This document shows positions 24,505-36,862 of a stretch of 64,000 nucleotides of DNA, piece by piece (the stretch's first letter is position 1; every line of letters starts with the position of its first letter). The translations under genes and the position numbers were made by a program. The stretch spans positions 124,001-188,000 of the forward strand of contig VXCM01000225.1 in assembly GCA_014773175.1 (NCBI GenBank). The letters run 5' to 3'. The notes beneath the pieces are model-generated. The model was not told where the DNA came from. It worked only from the letters and a program-made list of their open reading frames with translations, and did not search any database. Origin of the DNA: Lucifuga dentata (taxonomy: Eukaryota > Chordata > Actinopteri > Ophidiiformes > Bythitidae).

Positions 24505-25716
24505 GGTATCCAATCCGTTGGGGAACGTCCTTGGTGACTTGTGAATTATGGTAATAAGCTTCGGTTAGGATGAACACTAGAAGGCAATGTCATCAGAACA
24601 GACATTGTATTCCTATCTTTGATATCCGTTTGATTCCCTGTGGAAAGAAGAAACATTATTATTTTAGATGCACATTTATCAACCTGCGGAGTTTAAATCC
24701 TTGTATGCAGAACAGATTTATCTGCTGGAACAGTTCAGATTTGTGCTGTGGCTTTCATTCAATCTTTGCTTAAGGAACATTTGTGGAATCATCATTTGTG
24801 ATGTGTTTGGATACTGTATTATGCGGTTTTAGGTCATGTAGAATGGAGACTGATGCTGTGATTGGATTTTTTTTTTTTTTACATAAATGCTTGATTTTGT
24901 TGTGGTTGATTGAGTGAATCCCAGGAAGAATAATTGTTGCTGAGGCATCAATTAATGTGGATCTAATGAAAATATACAAGAAAAAAAAAGTTAGTGATTT
25001 TGCTTTTTTTTTAGACAATTTACAATTTGAAGTGCACTTTGTCTACATATGCAGTATAATCACTAAGTAAAATATTGCAGATTAATGTGCATAAAAACCC
25101 GATGATAAATAACTGTTGACAAAAAGTCACGTAGATTGTGATGATTACAAGACTGGAGCAACGTTTAACTTATAGAATTTCTTATTGTACATGCATAAAT
25201 GGGAACCAATGACTGTAGAAAACACACATCGTACAATCTGAAATGATTTTTAGAATGTTATGTAACAGTTATATAAACTGTAAAATATGTGTAGTTATGG
25301 GGCTAAACTTAAAAAAAGAATAAAAACAGGCAATGACATACCAAAACATTTCCTATGGTCATTATTATTATCCATTAGGAGGCTACATACACATATGATC
25401 ATAGCATTATAATGATCTTTATTTCTAAAAAGGAACACAAGCTCTCCTCCATGATAGCCTCACTGTGCAAAAGCCTGACAGCTTTTTAAAGGCAAAACCT
25501 CTTACAGGCAAAACAGACAAATTAGGTAAATCCTGCAGCATCGTATCTCTTCCTGGTATTTACTCATAAAAGAGTGAGCCTCACTTCGCTAATTACACAC
25601 AAGTTGCATCACAGATGACAGGCCAACTGTGCTCCCAGGCTGCTGGGCCTTTTTCATAAATAATATGCAGAATGCTTTTGAAATGAGATGTAGAAGTCAC
25701 AAAAGAAGCAATAGGC

Positions 25717-27092
25717 TTAAAGGACAATACCTGCAATTTTGCATGTTTGAGCCCAATATGTAACTCACATACATGTTAGGTTACTGACAACTATTTCCCC
25801 AAATATGGTCATTTAGCAGTAAATTCCAGAATTATTGGTTTCAGTTCATTTTGGTATGCTATTATAATTAACTAGTAGAGCCTTAAAACATGCTTTAGAT
25901 AAGTAATCCATCACAGCGATGGATTGTCCATTACGTTTTTTGTCTGCATAACTTTATTTAACTGGTGCAACATGGGGCTTTATAGAAGACATTGGGTGCA
26001 TTCTGAGTTCCTCATTTGTTTCCATGTTTCCCTCACTTACATCTTTTCCTTGCGTCTTAGTCCCGCCCACTGAAGATGCAAGGAAAGAAGCGATAGCAGA
26101 GGAGCTGAGGAGCTACGATTTAAGAGAAATGAGACATCTTTGCTCCTCTAGCATCATCTGAAGCCATGTGACTTGTCATGCTGCTGATCAGCTTGGAGCT
26201 GTTTTGTTTTAGTTTCTACAAGATAATAAAATAATGAAATATTCTCCTCTGATTATTACTGCAACAATGAGCATGAACAGTTTGACAAACGTCCAGAACA
26301 ATCTGACTTTATAATCTACATATCATCACATTTCTAAGTGTGTTTCACTGCTCAGAGAATTAAAATATAAATTATCAGTGTTATGAACTTTTATAAACAG
26401 GATGTTTTATTAAACATGTCAGAGGATTTTGTTGCTGCTTGTTGTTTCTTTATCATTCAGAGCTGCACTGAACACACATCCAGTTGTTTTAATCAGATGA
26501 TCAATCAGACAAAATTAAACATCAATACTCAGAGTCATTTTACACCTGAGATGTTGCTGCTGTTTTTCTGTTTGCATGTTTGATGAAATTCATGTGGTTA
26601 TATTAAGATGTGTATCAGTGTATCAGATCAGCTGTAGCAGATCTGTCCAATCAGAAACAGACGTCCAGTAAAGGGGCATGATCCTCAGAACAGAAATAAG
26701 TGCTTTGGAACGTTCTTAAAGATGGTGGACCAGATTGGTTTCTGGGTCACGTGAGGACTGAAGATCGAGGAGTGATCAAATAAGGAATTTGGGATGCACC
26801 CAATGTATGTCTCTGCCAGGAAATATAGTTCCAGGAGAGGACGGCTTTTGCAAAAAATTAAAAAATAATCGTCCCTTTTATATTTAGACATATGTGTTAG
26901 CAGGCGAAGCATTGAATATTAAGTTGGGTGGATCACCTGAACTTTTATTTTGAAAGATTTGCAGATTTGGCAAAATAACAGGAAAACTAAAATATGGTTT
27001 TATGTTTTGGAGAATGGTTGTCAGTAACGTAACATGTATACAGGTAGTATTTATTGATCTTAAAAATACAAAATCACCGATATGATCCTTTA
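25717..27092 (+). mobile_element. TTAA inverted-repeat element, copy F (intron 1), split by another element
   Basis: The ends are TTAAAGGACAATACCTGC and GATATGATCCTTTAA. The family sequence is interrupted after about 25990 and resumes at about 26805 with GTATGTCTCTGCCAGG. Without the insert the copy is about 560 bases, the same as its relatives. Confidence 0.75.
25991..26804. mobile_element. Nested 814-base element with about 28-base inverted ends
   Basis: The left end ATTGGGTGCATTCTGAGTTC and the right end GGGATGCACCCAAT are imperfect inverted repeats over about 28 bases, and the outer 12 match exactly. It sits inside copy F. No reading frame of note and no clear target-site duplication. 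The superfamily is not recognised. Confidence 0.6.
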
Positions 27093-27594
27093 ATTTCACA
27101 ACTGAAGCCCAGATAAGTAAAGGTTGACGTGAAAGTGATACACCATACACAACAGTAGAGGAAAAAATTGCTCTGTATTAACATCATCATTATATTTGCT
27201 GAGTTTTGAGATCAGTGAAGCGGAAAGTTAGAATCGGCTTGTTGAATTTCAGCCAGTTACAGCGTTAAGAAATAGCATTAAGAAAATGTCTGTTGACTCA
27301 ACCTTCCAGTTACTCATAACCTTCACACATCCAGGAAACTCCAATATTTTTTATTTTAGCAATGTTCTACTTCACGTTGACTCACTCCTGAACAATACCT
27401 GGAAACAACCGTGCACTATCATACGCCTCGAAAAACGGCCGGAGAGTAACACTCGCCACTGTACGGGGAGATGGATTGCCTTGCTCAAGGGAAGTATGTT
27501 TTATTCTTCTTCTCGACTGTTTTTCTTTTTTTTTTTTTTTTTTNTTTTTTTTTTTTTTTTTAAAAGAGTTTGCCTCTGCAGCCTTTAAAGGACC

Positions 27595-28162
27595 ATACAA
27601 TCCATTTTGCATGTTTGAGCCTTCAATTTTCATACATGTTACGTTACTGACAATCATTTCCCAAAGGATAAAACCATATTTCAGTTTTCCTGATATTTTG
27701 CTAAATTTCTTAATCTTTCAAAATCAAATATTCAAGTGATACACCCACCTTAAAAATCCATGTTTCTCCTGCTAATAGTTACGCAGCCTTATGAAGTCAC
27801 GGTCCTTTAAATTTTTCCATAAACACAGGTCTTCTTTTGGGACTATATTCCCCGGTGGAGGCATACATTCACTCCACGCTTTTTATTGAGCTTAAACACT
27901 AAAATTACATAACTTCTAAAAAAACCTGAATACACGTCTTGTTGGTGATGATGGATTACCTATCCCAAGAACGTTTACAGTATCAACAAGTTGATTTTAA
28001 TAGCAGAATGAACTGAAACCAATGGAGGTCTGGAAGGTAGGAAAAACATTTTTAATTTATCTTTCCAGTAGTATGTTTTGGGAAGTGATTGTCAGTAACG
28101 TAACGTGTATGAAAATTGAATATATTAGCCTCAAACATGCAAAATGATGGTACGGTCCTTTA
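27595..28162 (-). mobile_element. TTAA inverted-repeat element, copy G (intron 1)
   Basis: The ends are TTAAAGGACCATACAATCC and GATGGTACGGTCCTTTAA. It is nearly the reverse complement of copy D in intron 10 through most of its length, so the two copies could pair within one cadherin pre-mRNA. A long T run with an n (27544) lies just upstream. Confidence 0.8.
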
Positions 28163-28876
28163 ATGGGATGGCTTCTGTCCAAGTCTTACGAGGTAAAAGG
28201 TTAAATTTGATATTGCCGTCCTGTGAAATGGAAACGTCACCAAAATAATCCCCAGGTGTCGATCAGGATTTGCGGTGGTGGAAAGTATTTTGTGTTATTG
28301 GCAGTTTTCTCCTGACGCCTCACTGAGGCTGTGTCCCCACCAGGACCGCTCTTGATAGGTAATTTGGGTATGCATGCATAATTTATGGTCTTTTGGAAGT
28401 TAATCCTAATAAATCTTGCTTCTGTTTCTAAAACAGCGTATTTATTAGGGCCTCTGCACAAAGGCTGGGGTACGAGAGATACCCTGACAAGCGTTCATTG
28501 TGTACCTCAGGGAACACATCATAACCTGGTAGTTTATCACTTCCTCCGCTATTGTTCAAAGCTTTTAAATAAGCACTGTAACGCCAGTGGAGGCATTCAA
28601 AAAAGCAAAGAGCTCGTTGGTGTGTGAACAAATCAGTGTCACAGTTCCATTGATGAAAGCAAAGGACAAAATATAAATTAATGTTGTCCTTTCAGTAGAA
28701 AATCTAATAAATGATCTAATGAGATCTTATCATAAAGTATTCAGTCACTCAGACAGCTTAACTGAAGTCTGTGTAAATCAGAAATAAATTGCAAATAACA
28801 GCCATGATAAGAGAACTTCTTAATTATTTGTTGTGAATATGGACTTTAAAAAAAAAAAAAAAAAAAAAAAAACATT

Positions 28877-29422
28877 TTAAAGGACAGTACCGGTGATTTT
28901 GCAAGTTTGAGGCCAATACATGCAACCTACAAACATGTTATGTTAGTGACAACCATTTTCCGAAACATACTACTGGAGTGGTACGTTTTATAATTGTTTT
29001 TCCTACGTTCCAGTCAGTCATTTGGTTTCAGTTCATATTAAAATCAACTTGTTAGAGGTTTGAAACATTTTTGAGATGCGTAGTAATCCATCACAGCAAA
29101 CAACATGTGGAACTTTTGTCAAGTTGTTCGTGGAAGACTATGTGTGTCTCTGCCAGGAAATATAGTCCCAGGAGAAGATGGCTTTTATCGCAAAATTAAA
29201 AAAGGATTGTGTCTTCTAAAATCAAACATAGGTGTTGGCAGACGAAATATTGAATTTTAAGGCGGGTGCAAATTTTATTTTGAAAGATTAGTGGATTTGG
29301 TAAAATAACAGGAAAATTAAACGCGTTTTTATGTTTTCAAAATTATTTGTCGGTAGCGTAACATGTATGTAGGAAGTATTTATTGGGCTTGAACATGCAA
29401 AATTGCTGGTATGATCCTTTAA
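28877..29422 (+). mobile_element. TTAA inverted-repeat element, copy H (intron 1)
   Basis: It starts TTAAAGGACAGTACCGGTG and ends TGCTGGTATGATCCTTTAA. It has standard length and interior, and follows a run of A at about 28850-28872. Confidence 0.78.
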
Positions 29423-31985
29423 TCCAGACTATGTAATAGGTTTTAGTACAAGCTAATCAAAGCAATATGAGATGTGACAGTATTAAAGAGACAAAGTCTT
29501 TACAAATGCATAAACATATCTAAACTATTTCTGAGGTCAGAGCAGAGAAAGGTGCTGATATATGATAAGTTATTTCCAATGTCTAAATGTGAAATACTAT
29601 AAGTAGCATTGTAAGCTAGCTGGTTGTGCTGCAGTCTTTTATTTATCATCATACATATGCAGCGTGAGTGTGACACGTGCATTCCCAAAATCAGGAAACA
29701 GCGCCTTGCAATTAATCTAGTCTGATGCTTGTGATTGCATTTTCTAATTATCATTCCAGCTTGTCCTTGAGTTTTAATAGCATTCTGGATATTAATCTTT
29801 GATGTGGTGCGCCTATTAAGCATGAGGCCAGTGTGTCTTTTCAGAATTCTTCCAAACACTCCATTAAAGGATGAGTGGGCATGTTGAATCCATGCCAGAT
29901 GCTATAGACTCAAAATAAATTATCCCAGGCTTATTTAGCCCATTAAATTATAGGGTTTATTAAAGTTGTTTATGATTAGATTTAGGTCTTGGGAGCTTAT
30001 ACTGTATGTCCTGACATTAAAAAAACTGAGATATGAAGAGGAAAAAAATAGCTAAATATGCTTTTAAAGTTTTATCTTCAAGTCGGATTGTTACTCGTTA
30101 TCTTAGCTAAGACATTCTGACAGGATCTTTAATGTTCTACATTTCTGTAATCTGCAAAATTGTGCGTTCTTGTTTTGCTGAATAAGAATATGTTTGATCA
30201 GACAAGCTGTTTGTCGAGAAATCCTTGCTAGAAAGTGCAGCCTCCAACATTAATCTGTATAAATGTGTATGCACATGCATGTCCCTGCACAAACTAAACT
30301 AAGTTATGCAACTAAGCACTTTTATGGGTTCTCCAGCTGACTAGGAGATTAATTATAGGTGCATTACCAAGTACAAATCTGGATGGTGAATCTTTTTTAG
30401 AAATATATTACTAAACCTTTATGCACAAAAAAAACTAAGCCTCAGGCAAAAAGAACTTAGCAAAAATATAACTATCCATGTATTTTTACCCAGACCATTC
30501 TGAGAACGATCACATTTCCCACCAAGGTTCAGCGGAGTTTTGATAATAATAATTAAACACAAATTTAACAGATGACATTTATGATGAAAGCTCCAACATA
30601 AAATAAATAAATAAATAAATACTCAGCACTTTTTCAAAAGTGAAGCAAAACCCCATCACATCACCTTGATATGACACATACACCTTCAGAACCACACAAA
30701 TTAACACACAAAGATTCTGAGAAGGTAATTAAACATCTAGCCAGAAAACCTCCACCTACGCAAATTAAAATTTTTGTTTGAAATTGATATTTAAACACCA
30801 TTTTATGGGTAGATTCATATTTCATGTTGAGGAACTCAACATGAAAGGAGAAGCATAAAGAGATGGAGACAGGAAGGGGGGNAGGCAGGGTCATCAAACT
30901 CGGGTCATGATTAGTCTGAGTGAACTCCTCCACCTTTGGACCAATGCTGTGATTTGTAAGTGGTCAAAGCAGTATTTTTCCTGTGACAAACACCAAGCAG
31001 AGATGTGGGCTGAGGGCAGGAAAGCAGCGTTATGTGACTGGCAGTTTGAATAGCTCCAGTGATTGCTTGCTGGAATTGACAGACTACCACAGGCAGAGTA
31101 TAAATCCAGCATGAAGGCGTTGATGCACCATGTGACAGGAAGCAGCGCAAACGGCCACTTGGTGGAGCCCAAGACCTTCCCGAGTCTGTCGGCTCTGGCT
31201 GCAGTCTTAGGCAAACCTCAGCAAGCTTTACTCATGTTTTGAAATCCTCTAAGCAATTTTGTGATACAGTGCACACTTCCTCGTTGAAAAATGACCCAAA
31301 AGAGAGGGAGGGCTGCTTTTCTCGAAAGGGTATGTTGAAGGTAAAAAAATGTAACATAAAAATCTACTCTATTGTGAAAAGAAATAAGTTTTTTTTTTTT
31401 TTTTTTNTTTTTTTTTTTTTTTTTTCCTCTCTGTGCCTTCAGGAGGAGGATACATTTTACCAAGGTAATAGTGATTAATTGAACTTATCATCTGCCTTTC
31501 TGCTGAAGATGTTCTTCCACTGCGAGCGAACACAAGTCGATATAGGTTATCAGAGCCAAACCACAAGTAAATGCACAGAAAAAAAGACACCTTTAGAATA
31601 AAAATGCATGAAATAGACCTTAATGATGATACTCAGTTCATTTTTCATCTCGGAAAATCAGATTCTCACTCATCTATTTCCTGCTACTTTTTCTCCAAAT
31701 GAATATGCATATTTGATCCTATAACACAAGCTGTGGATGCTCCTGAGAGCCTGAATGCACATGTGAGAGGGCAAATTTCCACCTGTGCTCATTTCAACAC
31801 TCAAAGGTCACTCCATATCTGACAGTAATTCAGGGAGCACGTTAGCGGCTAATTTGCACTAAACAATAATGGCATTACATGAATGGCCTGGTACAAACAT
31901 CAGCCTCGTATATCACTTAGCAGACTATAAAGCTGTCACTGTGTTAGGCAGCATGCTTAGAAAGTGGGAGTGCTGGAGACGACGG

Positions 31986-31988
31986 GGG

Positions 31989-32030
<42 letters not shown>

Positions 32031-32069
32031 CCAACAGGGTTATGTACATGCACACAAACTTAATCAACC

Positions 32070-32120
<51 letters not shown>
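31986..32120. repeat. (GA)n and (CT)n microsatellites in inverted arrangement
   Basis: About 20 GA units (31988-32028), a spacer of about 44 bases, then about 22 CT units (32073-32118). The two arms are complementary, so a long hairpin is possible. It lies about 0.9 kb inside intron 1 from the putative first exon. Confidence 0.9.
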
Positions 32121-33013
32121 CCCTCTCTTGCCACGCTGCTGGAACACCGTGATAAACACCTCCGTGCCTTTTCAGAGATATGGATGGTACACTGCCTCTC
32201 CATCAAATCTGCCCATACCGCATCACAAGTACGATTTGCCCTCACCGCCTCTCAGCAGACCCACACAAACACACAAACACACGTACACAACACAACACGG
32301 ACCCTCGGACACGCACACATGTACATAAGCTAACTGATAAACCGCACGGACATTAAGTACATTCACATGTATTTACACCTACACATACAGTACAGGCGTG
32401 ATGTATGTTGTACGGACACACACTGATACATGATGAGTGTCACGGAATCACTCAGATAGATGAAGAAGTTAACGCTCGTCTTTAATAAAGCATAACATAA
32501 CCTCAAGATGTAACATGCCCACTTTAAACTTACATATGCAGCGTTGCCCACTGTGTGACAGGTGTCATGGCTGAAATTTATAAAATGCTAAGGAGCATCA
32601 CCGTATGCTAAAATGCCGACTGATAACACATTTTACAGATTTAGATAAAAACAGACATCATTAATGCATCATTAATGAGTTAAAAGTTCCAATTTGGCAA
32701 AACAGAAATTCTCTGCGTCCAACACTTAGTTTTCTTTCTTTTTTTTTTTTTCAAATGTGCCTTGCACATGAATACATTAAAAAAATGAAGAAAATTCTAA
32801 TTAAATCACACAACAACAACCCTGTTATTTGTTAGCGGAGCTGATTTAGCCGTTATTACCCTCTTTGAAGTTCCAAGACTTGTTTTCAGGAGAGATCTCG
32901 CTGCTTCATTAGTCTGCTTTGTCACAGTGCAAGGAGCACATCATCCCTGGAGCCTCGGGAAGACAAAAATATCGCAAAAATATCCTTTAAACGTGAGTCA
33001 GAAGAGCCCTTAC

Positions 33014-33150
33014 CTTTGGTTTTCACAGCTTAGCATCCATCTGTGTGGCGGAGTGCGTCGGTGCTGTGCTGCTACTCCTCAGCAGAGCTTAGCGGCGGAC
33101 AATCGGACTCCTCACGGCAGTGCTTACATTCCAAGACTGACAACAGCACA
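33014..33150 (-). other. cdh10: Putative non-coding exon 1 (5' UTR) of the cadherin gene
   Basis: On the minus strand AAACCAAAG is followed by GTAAGG, a strong splice donor (GT at 33013-33012). The sequence before it is CpG-containing and differs from the AT-rich surroundings. Cadherin genes usually have a leader exon upstream of the ATG exon, and none lies nearer to exon 2. It holds a six-codon upstream ORF (33040-33023, ATG GAT GCT AAG CTG TGA) and an ATG-TAA start-stop at 33129-33124. The 5' boundary is a guess; transcript data would set it. Confidence 0.55.
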
Positions 33151-33500
33151 GCCGGCGCGAATGTGTATGGGAGAGAGAGAGCGTGTGTGTGTCTGTGTGT
33201 GTGTGCATGTGCATGTGTGTGTGCAGGAGAGAGAGAGAGAATCTCCTGCCCACTTCCCTCTCTCGCTCTGTGCTTCTCTCTTTCTCTCTGCCCTCCCTCG
33301 CTCCATTTCTCCACCCCACTCTCTGGCTTCTCTCCCCTTTCCTCCTCTACACTTTCTATCATCTCTCTCTCTCTCCTCCCCCCCTCCTCTCTCTGTCTCC
33401 TCTCTCTTTCTCTAGCAGTGCATCACTTCTGGCGTTGGATGTCACTGAGGCTGAAGCTGAGGCGACTCTTCTCCTGATTGGCTGCCATTCACAAGTTAGC
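33151..33500 (-). promoter_or_regulatory. Probable cadherin promoter region
   Basis: Directly upstream of the putative leader exon lies a TG-rich stretch, then about 200 bp of almost pure pyrimidine on the plus strand (GA-rich on the gene strand). After that comes a CCAAT box read on the minus strand (plus-strand ATTGG at 33477-33481). No TATA box was recognised. The call rests on position and composition only. The GA/CT tract could equally be an ordinary microsatellite. Confidence 0.4.
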
Positions 33501-36099
33501 GATAAAGAAAAGGGAGTGAAAAAAAAAATTAGAAGAAAAGTGGGGGGGAGGGAAAGGGGGGGAGGGGTAAGGAAGAAAATAGTGGCCTTACATCCCAGTG
33601 AGCATCAGTTGACTGTGGAATGGAGAGAGAGGAGGTTAGAGGCTGCAGAAGAGGGTGGACTCAGGGAAGCACAGAGTTTTTTTTTTTTAATGCAGGCAGA
33701 AAGCTCTCTACATGAGAGGCCGCCCTGACAGCGACTCCTCTGACGGATCGACTGCACCATGTTTGATGTCTAAAGCAATCGGCCCCATCTAATCTTCTTT
33801 CAATGACAGTGGAATGAAGGAGAAAAAGGCCATAACTTGTAAATCACCCACTCAGTATGGTGGTGCTGTGGGGGTNTTTTTTTTTTTTTGCTCTGTTCAT
33901 CTTCATCTTTGCCTCCTCGTTCCGCCGACTTGGCTGGTGGTGCGTTAGCAAGTGCACATGCATTCCAGGCACTCTTGTCATCTCTTCTCATTACATTCTC
34001 CATGTTGGATGCATATCAATACATCTCCGTGCTGTATGTGCTTTGGAAGTGATATAGCATTTTAATTCAGCTGGGGAGGGGGAGATATGAGATAATATAA
34101 CATGGAGGTGGTTGAAGCTGAAGGGTGAGACAGAGAGCAGAGAGAGAGAGAAGGGGATGATAAGGTATTAGATGCTGATATTCATACTCAGAACGTACCT
34201 CGAGAAGATAAATGATTGGATGAAGTGACTTTGAAATGCATCGTGTGCCACTCAGAGCTGCAGGCTCTGAATAATTGAAGAAAAGCAGCGGTTTCGCCGG
34301 ACAGGACTTCTCTGAGCTCAAATTTTTATCTGCCCTATCAGTGCAAATAGATTATCAGCTCCAACTGTCTGCGCCAGATAAATAATAAAAAAAGAGAGAG
34401 AGAGAGAGAAAGCAAACAGGCCAAACTAATTAACATCAGAATGAGCGGCGAGGTAGCCTCCCTCTGACACCTCGCCAAGTCTCCACACTTCATAATTCAC
34501 TGCCATGTTGTGTTTGTGGTGCTGAGAGATTAAGACGTGTGCATGTCTGTTTTCATGTGTACGTATGACTGTGGGGAGAGGAGGGGAGTGTCATGTTTGC
34601 TTATCCCAGTGTGTATGGGATGGGTGTGTAAGTTCCTAATTGTGTGTCTCTGTGAGTTTGTACATGTGTGATGGTGTTCCTCACTAACAAGCCGGTAGAA
34701 GAAGAAGAAAAAAAAAAAGCTATTTTGTTCATTTCTGCATAGAATTAGTATTAATTTATTTGCTATTTATACCCCAGGGACGTTAATTACGCCGTTGTTA
34801 CCCAACCCAAATAACTCTGCAAACATCAGAGAAGAAGAAGAAGAAGAAGGTAGAGGAAATACACAAACATGAAAACAGAATCATGCTGTCAGAGCCAACG
34901 TTCTCCACACACACACTCACAAAAAACACACCTGAGTTCTGTGGGCCTGTAACTTATGACTTTAAGTAATCTAAGCTCAGTGCAACTAACTCACTGCCAG
35001 GCAAACTACGTCCAAATTGCCCTTATTTCTTTTCTGATGAGGATTCCATTACATTAAATCAAAGCTTTCCAGGCCGAGGAAACGGCTTCTTTAAGCAAAG
35101 GTGTCTCCTGATCCTCTCCCAATTCTCTGTGTCAGCTCCCATCAGCGTCACTGGCTTGTTGCACTTCCATTCACCTCCACGCTCCTTGCTGCTGCTGATT
35201 ACTTCTCCGGCTTCCTCTGCCTCCCCAAAGGAGCACTCGTGGTGACGGCTAGGAAGCGTTTGCAGCGTGCTAGCATAACAGCTGCAGATGCTGACAGCTT
35301 ATTGATGTCGCTCTCTGTGTGCCAATGACAGAACCAGACGTTTTGAGTTCTGAAAATTGGAATCTCGTCTGTGGTTGTTGCTCTTAAAGGACACAGGAAG
35401 TTCTTTGAAAATGCTAGACATGGGTTTTATTGGTTAGTTTCGTTCTTTCTCCATCATGAACGATAAACTAATAATATTTCTAAGCGCTTGACGCTGCTCC
35501 ACTTTTTCCGTGATGGACTGCTGAAGTCATTATATTACAAATGTTAGAACACATTTCTTTTCCTGATAATTCACTTTACAATATGATCGTTTTATTTAGC
35601 ACAAATGCAAACAAATCAGTAGAAATTCTAAATCTGATTGATTTCATTATGAATGGAACGTTCAGGCTCCATGCCCACTGTTTACACTGGATATAATTAG
35701 ATTTTTTTTAATGAACTGTCTCACATTATGAATGACGAGTAATGCAGAAATGTCCCGCTGGTCTTGTGGTTAAGCACTAAAGTCAACTTCTCAGCATTTT
35801 TTTTTTTTTTTTTTTTTTTGCAATGAAGGATGAGCTCCATCATGATCTGAGGCAGGATGACTCAGACTCTCATACACCATTATTGCACTGTAATTGTATG
35901 CCATGTTTGACTCAAGTATCAAGCATATCTGATCTCAAACTGGAAATGTAATAAGAACTTGTTAAACTTGCCAACTTCAAAAGTGCACAGGATGGAATAA
36001 TACCTTCTGTCACTTTATGAGATCTCACTGAGGATGTTCTGAGCAGGCTGGGAGAGAGAGCCCAACAGGTAATGACTTTGTGTTTCATTTGCATACTTT
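33501..36099. other. Upstream non-coding sequence
   Basis: It contains G-rich and GA-rich tracts (33540-33580, 34390-34410), a GAA run (34837-34848), a long T run (35799-35819) and a contig join at 33876. No gene recognised. Confidence 0.6.
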
Positions 36100-36273
36100 T
36101 CACAGATGTACATGTTCTTATCCAGACCAGGGAAGTACAGCGAGGGTTCAGCTCCGTGCTCAAGGACACTTTGACAGTATACACAGCTCTTAATGGGCAC
36201 ATATTAGCTATTACAGGGGTTGAACCTGTAACCATTTAAGTTCTATGACCACTAGCCCAGCGTCTCACCTCAG
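36100..36273 (-). mobile_element. tRNA-derived SINE
   Basis: On the minus strand GACGCTGGGCTAGTGGTCA (A-box region) and GGTTACAGGTTCAACCCC (B-box) form a tRNA-like head. It is followed by CCTTGAGCACGGAGCTGAAC and TCTGGATAAGAACATG, matching the body and tail of common ray-finned fish SINEs as remembered. The head is too diverged for a functional tRNA. Confidence 0.65.
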
Positions 36274-36862
36274 AGATGTTCCCTTTCTTAGTCAAAGGTT
36301 CAAAAGTCAGTTCCACTTAGGACATCACAGTTCTTATCAGGGTTCATTGTGTGAGCAAACCCTGAAAATTTGAGGAAGTTCAATTTGGGTCAGTTACAGA
36401 ACCACTGCATCTTTTGTTTTTTTCTTTCTTAATGCTGTTTTGCAGAGGGATTTCCTCTGTTTTAAGCTCTCACTATATAATATAACCAGTTAACACAACT
36501 TTCAGCGTTATTGTATTGTGGAACAGACTTGAGTTCCCAGTTTATTATGTAGATATGATCCAATATAATGCGTCTAACTACCACTAACTGCAGGATGAAG
36601 TTCGTGTTGCTGCTGTATTGGGCTGTGTTATATTTTTAAATGTGTTTCTGACATTTGGCTCACTGTCTATGTACTCAAAGAAGACACAATATCAGCACAT
36701 TCATTACAAAGCAGTAAAATAAAGACTGACTAAAGCCTCAAAGCCTCAAACCAGCACCTCTCCAAAACACTGTCAACGAAAAAAAGCTTCACAGATACAG
36801 GATTTGTTATTTCTTTTCCAAAAAAAGCACATTTATTTTTAAAGGTGAGACACCATGATAAT

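Larger units (their letters stand above)
24577..33013 (-). other. cdh10: Cadherin intron 1 (putative)
   Basis: 8.4 kb between the putative leader exon and the ATG exon. It contains TTAA copies F, G and H, the nested 814-base element, the GA/CT pair and contig joins at 27544, 30882 and 31407. No coding exon is recognised. Confidence 0.55.
5890..33150 (-). other. cdh10: Type II classical cadherin gene, whole transcription unit (cdh10-like)
   Basis: One non-coding and eleven coding exons spread over about 27 kb encode a calcium-dependent homophilic adhesion receptor of the plasma membrane. Joined lengths are 210, 295, 120, 168 (after removing an assembly duplication), 182, 254, 137, 122, 109, 252 and 491 nt, giving 779 residues plus stop, against about 790 usual for the family. 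Approximate protein layout: signal peptide 1-21, prodomain 22-47, EC1 48-155, EC2 156-264, EC3 265-380, EC4 381-487, EC5 488-597, membrane helix 601-625, cytoplasmic tail 626-779. Calcium-linker motifs [26 protein letters not shown] and DVNDNAPEF are visible. The CDH6/9/10 group is secure. The choice of CDH10 rests on remembered similarity: SDGRILQR before the mature start, [21 protein letters not shown] and a shortened exon 10. CDH9 is the main alternative. Exact transcript ends are inferred. Confidence 0.9.

Noticed and set aside
33043..33728. Overlapping open frames of 96-181 codons on both strands
   Set aside because: They are low-complexity translations of TG and CT/GA repeats. Several frames and both strands are open at once, with no domain.
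35755..35800. CTGGTCTTGTGGTTAAGCAC, resembling a tRNA-derived SINE start
   Set aside because: No B-box follows; the sequence runs into a T run. Too short to support.
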